DNA of 5,516 bases from TH-plancto1 sp031431195 (GTDB taxonomy: Bacteria > Planctomycetota > Planctomycetia > Planctomycetales > Planctomycetaceae). Under the pieces are notes generated by a model that was not told the DNA's origin, did not search any database, and was given only the letters and a program-made list of their open reading frames with translations. The position numbers and the translations under genes are program-made. The DNA is taken from NCBI GenBank assembly GCA_031431195.1, contig JANPCU010000222.1, positions 1 to 5,516 on the forward strand, written 5' to 3'. Below are positions 1-4,372 of this stretch, in pieces. Every line of letters starts with the position of its first letter. Position 1 is the first letter of the stretch.

Positions 1-10
1 CCACTGAGCC

Positions 11-65
11 GTGGGGCAGACATGCCTGTCTGCCTTCTGGCTGAAGACCCATTCTGAAACTGCTC
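11..65 (+). repeat. Dispersed CAGACA hairpin repeat, copy 1 (composite)
   Basis: A perfect 8-bp stem, GGCAGACA (15-22) and TGTCTGCC (27-34), encloses the loop TGCC. It is followed 16 bases later by ATTCTGAAACTGCTC (51-65). The same two parts recur in the same order at 3503-3561, where the second part reads ATTCTGAATCTGCTC. The shared order shows a composite dispersed repeat rather than a chance hairpin. It lies outside any gene. Function is unknown. Confidence 0.65.
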
Positions 66-66
66 A

Positions 67-95
67 TATCTGTGAGAATCTGTGAAATCTGTGTC
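67..95 (+). repeat. AATCTGYG triplet repeat, copy 1
   Basis: Three short units (TATCTGTGAG, AATCTGTGA, AATCTGTGTC) follow one another with start-to-start spacings of 10 and 9 bases. Two other copies in the window (3173-3201 on plus, 3244-3272 on minus) have the same unit and exactly the same 10/9 spacing. This copy directly abuts the CAGACA composite repeat. It is non-coding by position. Function is unknown. Confidence 0.65.
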
Positions 96-334
96 CCCGA
101 CCTCACCGTCGATCGTCCGTCACCGACAAGGAAAATCCGAACACGGGATGTGGAAGATGTGGCTGTGTATCGAGGTCATTCCCCGGCTGAGCAAAGTGTG
201 TCTCGCACTCCTGGATCAAAGGCGTCCGACAACCGCTCTTGACCTGATCCCCGGTGATCGGGTAATCCACCCGCACAAGTTGCCGAACTCGACTCACAAG
301 GAAGTGATCACAGGGCGGCAGGCAGGGGATTCCC
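96..334. other. Gene-free stretch upstream of the metallopeptidase gene
   Basis: No convincing gene is seen here. Overlapping open frames exist on both strands, but they have no recognisable motif, and the plus-strand one runs 250 bases into the metallopeptidase gene in another frame. The only notable signals are a weak promoter candidate at 239-266 and a purine-rich stretch just before the ATG at 335. An in-frame TGA at 305-307 prevents the downstream gene from starting further upstream. Confidence 0.5.
239..266 (+). promoter_or_regulatory. Weak sigma70-like promoter candidate
   Basis: TTGACC (239-244, five of six matches to the -35 consensus) is followed after 16 bases by GGTAAT (261-266, four of six to the -10 consensus, but lacking the important A at the second position). 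It would start transcription about 60 bases before the ATG at 335. Such matches are common by chance and planctomycete promoters are poorly known, so this is only a candidate. Confidence 0.2.
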
Positions 335-1117
335 ATGCGGACTGCGAACTGGATTTCGTTGTGCGTGGCCAGCTTTGCCTGGTTCGTGGCACCGTCCTGC
401 GCAGACGATACCTGGGCCGCCACGAAATCCACCGGCATCTTCCAAATTCGCTCCGAATACGCTCTCGACGACCGAGACAGCCAAGCCTTGATCGCTCAGA
501 TCACCCAGCTGCAAAGCGATGTGCAGAAGCTACTGAATCTGGAGCCGCAGGAACGCTCGGTCGAGATCAGTCTGTTCAAGAGTAAATCGACCTATCGTGC
601 GCACCTGGCTCAGCGCGTTCCCGAGGGGATGCACCGTCCGGCTCTGTTTGTGCAGGGTTCTGACATGGGGCGCGTGTACGTTTACAAGCGGTGGGGATTC
701 GATGTCGACTTGCGGCATGAATGCACGCACGCGGTCCTGCATAACGCGCTGCCTTACGTTCCGATGTGGATCGACGAGGGGCTGGCAGAGTATTTCGAGG
801 TTGTCTCCTCCAAACGCAGCGCAGACAACCCGCATTTATCGAGTCTCAAGCGTTCCATCCTGTTCGGCTGGCGTCCCAACATTGCCCAGCTCGAGGCGGC
901 AGAAGACCTGTCCGATATGGGAGCCAACGAGTATCGCGAAGCGTGGGCGTGGGCTCACTACATGCTGCATGGCCCGCCGGAAGTCCGACAGGTGCTGAGC
1001 GATTATCTGTTCGACATTCAGTCCGGCGAGGCTGCCGGACTGCTAAGTACACGGCTCATGGAGGCCGTTCCCCAGGTTGAGATCCGGCTCGTTGAGCACA
1101 TTCGAAACTGGCACTGA
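335..1117 (+). CDS. Exported HExxH zinc metallopeptidase-like protein (peptidase MA / DUF1570-like)
   Basis: A 260-residue protein. The N-terminus is a probable Sec signal peptide: Arg2, a hydrophobic stretch at about residues 6-19, and a possible cut after SCA (residues 21-23). A helical region spans about 47-68. The key site is HECTH at residues 128-132, matching HExxH, with zinc-binding histidines 128 and 132 and catalytic Glu129. It is followed by WIDEGLAEYFE (145-155), whose Glu148 fits the third zinc ligand of gluzincins of the peptidase MA type. This motif pair and the planctomycete-like context suggest a DUF1570-like family. The domain is fairly short, with no visible membrane segment after the signal, so the enzyme probably acts outside the cytoplasmic membrane. 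Substrate is unknown. The ATG at 335 is chosen because TGA at 305 closes the frame upstream and AGGGG lies just before it. It is the first gene of a probable three-gene unit. Active-site assignment is from motif; enzymatic activity is inferred. Confidence 0.85.
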   Translation: MRTANWISLCVASFAWFVAPSCADDTWAATKSTGIFQIRSEYALDDRDSQALIAQITQLQSDVQKLLNLEPQERSVEISLFKSKSTYRAHLAQRVPEGMHRPALFVQGSDMGRVYVYKRWGFDVDLRHECTHAVLHNALPYVPMWIDEGLAEYFEVVSSKRSADNPHLSSLKRSILFGWRPNIAQLEAAEDLSDMGANEYREAWAWAHYMLHGPPEVRQVLSDYLFDIQSGEAAGLLSTRLMEAVPQVEIRLVEHIRNWH

Positions 1118-1120
1118 CCC

Positions 1121-1136
1121 GGCGAGCTTGCTCGCC
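1121..1136. repeat. Perfect palindrome between metallopeptidase and downstream gene
   Basis: GGCGAGC and GCTCGCC are exact inverted arms around a TT centre, starting three bases after the TGA at 1115-1117. As RNA it would form a short hairpin with a six-pair stem and a four-base loop. No T-run follows, so it is not a standard intrinsic terminator. It could protect a processed mRNA end or be a dispersed palindrome. Confidence 0.45.
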
Positions 1137-1152
1137 ATTCTGGAGAAGATCG

Positions 1153-1710
1153 ATGACCAAGTGGAAACGATTGCAACAAGCCCTGGCCCTGGTGGCGGGG
1201 ATCACGCTGATGCTGCCTGGCATGGCTTGGACTGAGGAGACCGCAGCGGGCCGTCCCGTTGCGAAAACGGCAAAACTGATCGTGCCGGATGTCGTGCTGA
1301 ACAGTGAGGGCTCGTTCCAGGGCACTCTGGTTGATGGTGCGAAGAACCCGCTGGTTAAGACTTCGGTGATGCTCAAACAGGGCGGCAAGCTCATCACGAC
1401 CGTCGAGACGAACGACAAGGGCGCGTACACGTTGCCCGGCCTCAAGCCAGGTGCCTATCAATTGGAAATCCTGAAGCAGACCGTCGCTGTCAGGCTCTGG
1501 AAGCCCGCAGCCGCTCCGCCCAAGGCGATGAAGCAGCTGGATATGGCCTATGTGCCGGATGCTAATGTCGTGCGCGGCCAGCTCGGCTACCTTGATCCGG
1601 TCGAAACGTCGCTGCTGATCCTCGGGGTGACGGGTGTGGTTCTGGGGGGTGTGGCGATTGCGGAACTCAACAGCTTGGAAGATGACATTAACGATCTGAA
1701 GAGTCCATGA
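1153..1710 (+). CDS. Membrane-anchored carboxypeptidase-regulatory-like domain protein
   Basis: A 185-residue protein. Residues 1-27 look like a signal peptide or signal anchor: Lys3, Lys5 and Arg6, then LALVAGITLMLPGMA. Residues about 45-108 resemble a carboxypeptidase regulatory-like (prealbumin/transthyretin-type beta-sandwich) domain. They include GTLVDGAKNPLVKTSVML, then TNDKGAYTLPGLKPGAYQLE, the usual 'G-x-Y-x-L-x-x-L-x-x-G-x-Y' signature. A second motif follows: VRLWKPAAAPPKA (113-125) and NVVRGQ (138-143), a pattern I associate with a planctomycete group of such proteins. Residues about 152-170 form a hydrophobic helix (SLLILGVTGVVLGGVAIA), leaving a short acidic tail. The bulk should therefore be extracytoplasmic. 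GGAG at 1142-1145, seven bases before the ATG, supports the start. It probably serves as a binding or structural module; no catalytic residues are visible. It sits 35 bases after the metallopeptidase gene and 35 before the DUF1571 gene (17 if that gene starts at GTG 1728), likely co-transcribed. Confidence 0.8.
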   Translation: MTKWKRLQQALALVAGITLMLPGMAWTEETAAGRPVAKTAKLIVPDVVLNSEGSFQGTLVDGAKNPLVKTSVMLKQGGKLITTVETNDKGAYTLPGLKPGAYQLEILKQTVAVRLWKPAAAPPKAMKQLDMAYVPDANVVRGQLGYLDPVETSLLILGVTGVVLGGVAIAELNSLEDDINDLKSP

Positions 1711-1745
1711 TTGGTTCCAGTCCGTGAGTGATGGAGTCGTGCATC

Positions 1746-2558
1746 ATGGGCGAGTCTCGTCGAGTGGCGATTGTCGTTGTGGTAGCAGTCCATGGGCTGC
1801 TGGCATCGGTGGGAGGGGTCTGCGCCCAGTCTGGTCGGTCACAGACTCCTCCCCAGGGTGTGGCACCGCAAGTTCACCCGCTGACTCCGGCCATCGCGAT
1901 GGCCAAGACCGCGTTGATTAAGGCCGAAGCCCTCGTCGACTACGAGGGGACGCTGACGAAACGCGAGCTGATCGGGAATGTCGTGACCACCCAGATGATG
2001 CAGATCCGCGTCCGGGAAAAACCGTTCGCGGTGTACCTCAAGTATGCCGCACCGAACGAGGGTCGTGAGGTGCTGTTTGACTCGGCTCAAGATCCGGCAA
2101 AGTTGCTGGTGCATGAGGAGACAGGCGTCAAGTCGCTCCTCGGGACGCTGGCACTGCCGATCAACGATCCTCAAGTGCTGGCCGAATCCCGACATCCCGT
2201 GTCTGATCTGGGGCTACGTCGCATGGTCGAGCTCGTCGTCGCTCAATGGGAGTTGGAATCGAAGTACGGGGAAGTCGACGTGAAGTATTACCCGAACGCC
2301 AAGATGGGGCGAATTGAATGTGAAGCACTCGAAGTCACGCATCCGCGACCTCGTCGGCAGTTCCGCTATCACCAGAGCCGACTGTTTATCGAGAAGGTCT
2401 CGGGATTACCTCTGCGTATTCAGAATTACGGGTATCCGCAACAGGCTGGGGTCGAACCGCCACTGGTCGAGGATTATGCCTACACCGGTCTCAAGACAAA
2501 CCTGGGTTTGAAGCCTCTGGATTTCTCCCGGACGAATCCGGCCTATCGATTTCAGTAA
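1746..2558 (+). CDS. Exported DUF1571 family protein
   Basis: A 270-residue protein counted from the ATG at 1746. Residues 1-27 form a good signal peptide: ESRR, the hydrophobic core VAIVVVVAVHGLLASVGG, and a likely cut after VCA. The rest matches the DUF1571 pattern. Residues 65-74 hold the 'DYEGTLTKRE' entry, followed by REKPFAVYLKY (90-100), GREVLF (106-111) and GVKSLLGTLALP (127-138). Then come HPVSDLGLRRMVE (150-162), VTHPRPRRQFRYH (197-209) and GLPLRIQNYGYP (220-231). The family is known mainly from planctomycetes and has no settled function. The many beta strands and the envelope location suggest a LolA/LppX-like lipid-binding fold, which is inference. A GTG at 1728 and an ATG at 1731 are alternative starts giving 276 or 275 residues. 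ATG 1746 is preferred because GGAG (1733-1736) lies nine bases before it and the signal peptide is better formed. It ends the probable three-gene unit. Confidence 0.85.
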   Translation: MGESRRVAIVVVVAVHGLLASVGGVCAQSGRSQTPPQGVAPQVHPLTPAIAMAKTALIKAEALVDYEGTLTKRELIGNVVTTQMMQIRVREKPFAVYLKYAAPNEGREVLFDSAQDPAKLLVHEETGVKSLLGTLALPINDPQVLAESRHPVSDLGLRRMVELVVAQWELESKYGEVDVKYYPNAKMGRIECEALEVTHPRPRRQFRYHQSRLFIEKVSGLPLRIQNYGYPQQAGVEPPLVEDYAYTGLKTNLGLKPLDFSRTNPAYRFQ

Positions 2559-2587
2559 GGCGAGCGGCCAGACTTCGCGTCCCCTAA

Positions 2588-2625
2588 AGACTTCCGAAGT
2601 CTTCCGAGACTTCCGAAGTCTCGCG
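2588..2625. repeat. Tandem 19-bp palindromic repeat, possible terminator
   Basis: Two direct copies of a 19-base unit (2588-2606 and 2607-2625), differing only in their last bases, each contain the palindrome AGACTTC-C-GAAGTCT. The second extends to nine-base arms, CGAGACTTC and GAAGTCTCG (2605-2623). They lie 30 bases after the TAA of the DUF1571 gene. TATATTTT follows at 2628-2635, too far for a textbook intrinsic terminator, but the place fits the end of the transcription unit. Termination is inferred; the repeat structure is directly seen. Confidence 0.6.
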
Positions 2626-2685
2626 GGTATATTTTCACGGGCCGTTCGCCAAAGGCCAACACCACGCCCGTCGCCCGCTGCACCA

Positions 2686-2856
2686 CTACGTCGGTCGATT
2701 GGTTTGCAGTTGGTAGCTGCGAAGGCCTTCGAGCAAGTCTTGGAGTGGCCGCTCGCTGACAAGGTACTTTGCAACAGCCGATAAAGCTCTTTCATTGTCC
2801 CAACTTGGATTGAGGTTCTGGATAAACCTTGCCGAAACATCAAAAAGCAGGTTCAT
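2686..2856 (-). pseudogene. Small unidentified ORF, possible gene remnant
   Basis: A 56-residue minus-strand frame, MNLLFDVSARFIQNLNPSWD onward, ending QLQTNRPT. It looks protein-like: charged and leucine-rich helical stretches (NERALSAVAKYLVSERP, LQDLLEGLRSYQLQ), no low complexity and a balanced composition. The frame stays open upstream to 3207 on the minus strand, but that part crosses repeats. If the 10-base G tract at 2866-2875 had 8 or 11 bases, this frame would instead join the neighbouring frame ending there (ATG at 3074), giving about 130 residues. I do not recognise any family, and there is no convincing ribosome binding site. It may be the tail of a decayed gene, or chance. Confidence 0.25.
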
Positions 2857-2865
2857 CCGACTATT

Positions 2866-2875
2866 GGGGGGGGGG
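2866..2875. repeat. Ten-base G homopolymer
   Basis: Ten consecutive G bases lie just inside the left arm of the inverted-repeat element. The corresponding place in the right arm holds only six C bases (3144-3149). Such tracts are prone to slippage and to sequencing or assembly error. On the minus strand the tract sits exactly where two coding-like frames would need to be joined. Confidence 0.9.
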
Positions 2876-3040
2876 CCGTAACCGGGTGGATTTTTTGAGG
2901 CATCACTCCGATGTCCCATACTTGCAGGGAGATACGTCGATCTGCTGCAACACCACTGCCCGGAGAAGCGGAGGCAGGCTCTGCTGGGAAGCAACCTGCC
3001 AAGGAAATATCCTGGCCTCCGATGCGCCCATCGCGTGTCA

Positions 3041-3069
3041 GCCCCTGGTCGAGGTTCTCGACTAGGGGC
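3041..3069. other. Strong 13-bp hairpin inside the inverted-repeat element
   Basis: GCCCCTGGTCGAG (3041-3053) pairs with CTCGACTAGGGGC (3057-3069) around the loop GTT, with 12 Watson-Crick pairs and one G-T that would be G-U in RNA on the plus strand. No T-run follows on either strand, so a terminator is unlikely. The near-perfect pairing suggests a structured transcript or a recombination/replication signal. Confidence 0.55.
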
Positions 3070-3172
3070 CTCATCGAGTCGCGGAAAAGGCCGCATTGGA
3101 GCCATGCCTCCGTAAATCCCTATGCCGTCAGGCATTTCGAAATCCCCCCAAATAGTCGGATGAACCGCATTT

Positions 3173-3201
3173 AATCTGCGCCAATCTGCGAAATCTGTGG
3201 A
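3173..3201 (+). repeat. AATCTGYG triplet repeat, copy 2
   Basis: Units AATCTGCGCC, AATCTGCGA and AATCTGTGGA have start spacings of 10 and 9 bases, as in copy 1. It lies six bases after the right arm of the inverted-repeat element. Its last unit (3192-3201) is the exact inverted complement of TCCACAGATT at 3244-3253 in copy 3, so copies 2 and 3 face each other across 42 bases. Confidence 0.65.
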
Positions 3202-3243
3202 CCACATCCTTCTTGATCAGGCTTCTCCAGTGCAGAGTGTTCA

Positions 3244-3272
3244 TCCACAGATTGCACAGATTTTCACAGATT
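3244..3272 (-). repeat. AATCTGYG triplet repeat, copy 3, inverted
   Basis: Read on the minus strand the units are AATCTGTGAA, AATCTGTGC and AATCTGTGGA, again with 10 and 9 base spacing. With copy 2 it forms an imperfect inverted repeat of about 29-base arms, which could fold into a long stem with a 42-base loop. The intervening bases (3202-3243) show no gene. Confidence 0.65.
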
Positions 3273-3410
3273 TCAGAGGGGTGGCTGAGGCCATTCGCGA
3301 CACTCGATGAGGCGGGCGTGGGGGGTGAGTGGAGGTCTTCTCCGTGCCTCCGTGGTAAATTCCTCGCGGGATTGTGAACTATACTTCACATGGGCCAAAA
3401 TGAGACGTAC

Positions 3411-3466
3411 GACGGACGTCCTCGTCCGTCGCTCTTCGAGGCTTTCCACACGGACGGACGAGGACG
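3411..3466. repeat. GACGGACG inverted-repeat pair
   Basis: GACGGAC and GTCCGTC form a seven-base hairpin at 3411-3430. In addition CGTCCTCGTCCGTC (3417-3430) is exactly inverted as GACGGACGAGGACG at 3453-3466, with a 22-base loop. The two foldings share one arm and are mutually exclusive. This looks like another small dispersed palindromic repeat. It is non-coding by context and its function is unknown. Confidence 0.55.
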
Positions 3467-3478
3467 CCTGTTCAGTTC

Positions 3479-3498
3479 ACACAGGCAGGAATGTCTGT
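3479..3498 (-). repeat. CAGACA hairpin repeat, copy 3 (inverted, degenerate)
   Basis: On the minus strand CACAGACATTCCTGCCTGTG forms an eight-base stem with one mismatch around TTCC. It resembles the other two CAGACA hairpins (15-34 and 3503-3544) but is inverted, and lies only four bases before copy 2. The two adjacent hairpins probably belong to one repeat cluster. Confidence 0.45.
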
Positions 3499-3502
3499 GC
3501 CA

Positions 3503-3561
3503 CTCTTCCGTGGGACAGACATGCTTGTCTGCCCCACGGAAGAGCAATTCTGAATCTGCTC
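3503..3561 (+). repeat. CAGACA hairpin repeat, copy 2 (long stem, composite)
   Basis: CTCTTCCGTGGGACAGACA (3503-3521) pairs with TGTCTGCCCCACGGAAGAG (3526-3544) around TGCT, 18 of 19 positions complementary. The companion sequence ATTCTGAATCTGCTC follows at 3547-3561, as in copy 1. AGAGCA (3541-3546) can also pair with TGCTCT (3557-3562), giving an alternative fold that competes with the base of the long stem. No T-run follows, so it is not a clear terminator. Confidence 0.65.
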
Positions 3562-3750
3562 TGAGCAGCCCACACTTCTACAGGCTGTGACGTGATTTGC
3601 GACTCTTGTTGGCGCGTTGGGCTGGACTGAGAAACCAGAGTTGGTCCCCGCTTCCCGGGCGAGGCCAGGGGGGCTCTGATCCCACATGACAGCCTGCTTG
3701 CCATCAAATTCTCGCCCGAGTCGTCCCGGGTCAGGGGTTTTGATGCTCGA

Positions 3751-3778
3751 TTGCATCTGACAAACCTGCGGATATGAT
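3751..3778 (+). promoter_or_regulatory. Sigma70-like promoter candidate for rpsO
   Basis: TTGCAT (3751-3756) and TATGAT (3773-3778, five of six to the -10 consensus) are 16 bases apart. Transcription would start near 3785, giving a leader of about 74 bases before the rpsO ATG. Position and -10 quality make it the best candidate in the spacer; the -35 box is only moderate. Confidence 0.4.
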
Positions 3779-3800
3779 TCACGTCTGTTCACAGAGTGTG

Positions 3801-3848
3801 AGAACCCAGGTTTCTAGTCCCAGCGGCGCTGCTGCGGGGTCGGAGAGG
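3801..3848 (+). promoter_or_regulatory. rpsO leader with hairpin and ribosome binding site
   Basis: GGAGAGG at 3842-3848, ten bases before the ATG, is a clear Shine-Dalgarno sequence. Just before it, CAGC (3821-3824) and GCTG (3828-3831) form a small stem, and CCC (3819-3821) can alternatively pair with GGG (3837-3839). Since S15 represses its own mRNA in several bacteria by binding such leaders, this is a possible autoregulatory site. That role is inferred by analogy only. Confidence 0.35.
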
Positions 3849-3858
3849 AATTTCGATC

Positions 3859-4128
3859 ATGTCCATTACCCCAGAACGTAAATCTCAGGTGATTCAGGAG
3901 TACCGTCGCGACGAGAAGGACACCGGCTCGCCCGAAGTCCAAGTTGCGGTGCTCACGAATCGGATCAACGAGCTGACGCTGCATCTGAAGCGTCAAATGA
4001 AGGACCATGCGGGCCGTCGCGGTCTGCTGCAAATGGTCAGCAAGCGTCGGAGTCTGCTGGAGTATCTGCGTCGGGTCAAGCCGGCGAGCTACGTCGAGCT
4101 GATCGGTCGTTTGGGGCTGCGCAAGTAG
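3859..4128 (+). CDS. rpsO: 30S ribosomal protein S15
   Basis: An 89-residue protein, the same length as the E. coli S15. It binds the central domain of 16S rRNA at the three-way junction of helices 20-22, an early step in platform assembly, and takes part in bridge B4 with the large subunit. The family signature is plain: DTGSPEVQVA (21-30), LTNRINELTLHLKRQMKDH (32-50), RRGLLQMVSKRRSLLEYLRR (53-72) and the C-terminal LIGRLGLRK (81-89). His42 and Asp49, known 16S contacts, are kept. Residue 52, Ser in the E. coli protein (Ser51 without Met), is Gly here. ATG 3859 is fixed by the Shine-Dalgarno GGAGAGG and by family length. It is followed by pnp, the usual neighbour of rpsO in many bacteria. 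Confidence 0.98.
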   Translation: MSITPERKSQVIQEYRRDEKDTGSPEVQVAVLTNRINELTLHLKRQMKDHAGRRGLLQMVSKRRSLLEYLRRVKPASYVELIGRLGLRK

Positions 4129-4170
4129 TTGCAGCCATTGAGGTTGCGGTCGCTTGGAGATTGGGACATT

Positions 4171-4221
4171 CATGCCGGGGGTGGAGCGTGTGGCTCCTCC
4201 CCGTGTGGGCGTTTCGGCATG
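4171..4221 (+). other. Long imperfect stem-loop in the rpsO-pnp spacer
   Basis: An outer stem CATGCCG (4171-4177) / CGGCATG (4215-4221) surrounds an inner stem GGGGTGGAGC (4178-4187) / GCTCCTCCCC (4193-4202), which has one T-T mismatch and loop GTGTG. The outer and inner stems are continuous on the left, with a 12-base bulge (4203-4214) on the right. In E. coli, RNase III cuts a stem-loop in the pnp leader between rpsO and pnp and PNPase then represses its own expression. This structure is in the same place and could play that part, which is inferred. Confidence 0.5.
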
Positions 4222-4238
4222 GCCCCATGATCGGTGAA

Positions 4239-4250
4239 CCGCCAGGGCGG
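4239..4250 (+). terminator. Short GC hairpin, weak terminator candidate after rpsO
   Basis: CCGCC (4239-4243) and GGCGG (4246-4250) form a compact hairpin followed by ATTTGTTC, a poor T-tract. It lies 111 bases after the rpsO stop. It might act as a partial terminator or attenuator between rpsO and pnp, or as a second processing structure. No clear promoter for pnp alone is seen in this spacer. Confidence 0.25.
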
Positions 4251-4372
4251 ATTTGTTCGGCTTATTCGCCCGTCTGTCGTGTATTGAGTCGGCGTTGGTG
4301 TTGGTGTCGGGTCGGTTCAGGCAGTCTGTTTCAAAGCCGGTTGTTTTCTTCTCATTACCAAAGGTGTCCTCA

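Larger units (their letters stand above)
2850..3166. repeat. Inverted-repeat-bounded element of about 317 bp (MITE-like or structured RNA)
   Basis: GGTTCATCCGACTATT at 2850-2865 recurs exactly, inverted, at 3151-3166, and both arms run into a G-run on the inner side. The similarity continues inward: GGATTTTTTGAGGCATCACT (from 2888) matches the reverse complement of 3095-3119, GGATTTACGGAGGCATGGCT, with few mismatches after an indel of about nine bases. The arms are therefore about 65-70 bases long and imperfect. No transposase is encoded inside. Inside lie a strong hairpin (3041-3069) and another stem, GGCAGG/CCTGCC (2973-2978, 2995-3000). This could be a non-autonomous mobile element, a pair of inverted dispersed repeats, or a structured RNA. 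Target-site duplications are not evident. Confidence 0.5.
3273..3750. other. Gene-free, repeat-rich stretch upstream of rpsO
   Basis: No supported gene is seen. Open frames on both strands run across the palindromic repeats at 3411-3544 and have cysteine- and arginine-rich, unconserved translations that mirror the repeats. TGCCTCCGT at 3345-3353 also occurs at 3105-3113 in the inverted-repeat element, so it may be part of another dispersed motif. From about 3565 to 3750 I see no feature apart from short GC-rich inverted matches such as CCCGGG at 3655-3660 and 3725-3730. Confidence 0.5.

Noticed and set aside
103..438. Minus-strand open frame of 111 residues
   Set aside because: It runs antisense into the metallopeptidase gene, has no recognisable motif and lacks a clear ribosome binding site.
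82..585. Plus-strand open frame of 167 residues before and across the metallopeptidase start
   Set aside because: No domain or signal is seen, it is rich in Arg and His, it begins inside the AATCTGYG repeat, and its last 250 bases overlap a well-supported gene in another frame.
2406..2843. Minus-strand open frame of 145 residues
   Set aside because: It crosses the end of the DUF1571 gene antisense and reads through the tandem palindromes, so it is most likely a shadow.
2911..3174. Plus-strand open frame of 87 residues in the inverted-repeat element
   Set aside because: Its composition is biased to Arg, Ser and Pro, it ends by translating the right repeat arm, and no Shine-Dalgarno sequence or family motif is present.
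2686..3207. Minus-strand open frame of 173 residues spanning the inverted-repeat element
   Set aside because: Most of it is a translation of repeat arms and of an AATCTGYG unit. Only the last 56 residues look protein-like, and these are listed separately at low confidence.
3173..3272. Possible CRISPR-like array from the AATCTGYG units
   Set aside because: Units are only 8-10 bases and adjacent, with no unique spacers and no cas genes.
3307..3792. Open frames on both strands across the palindromic repeats before rpsO
   Set aside because: The translations are cysteine- and arginine-rich images of the hairpin repeats, several frames stay open at once, and none shows a domain.
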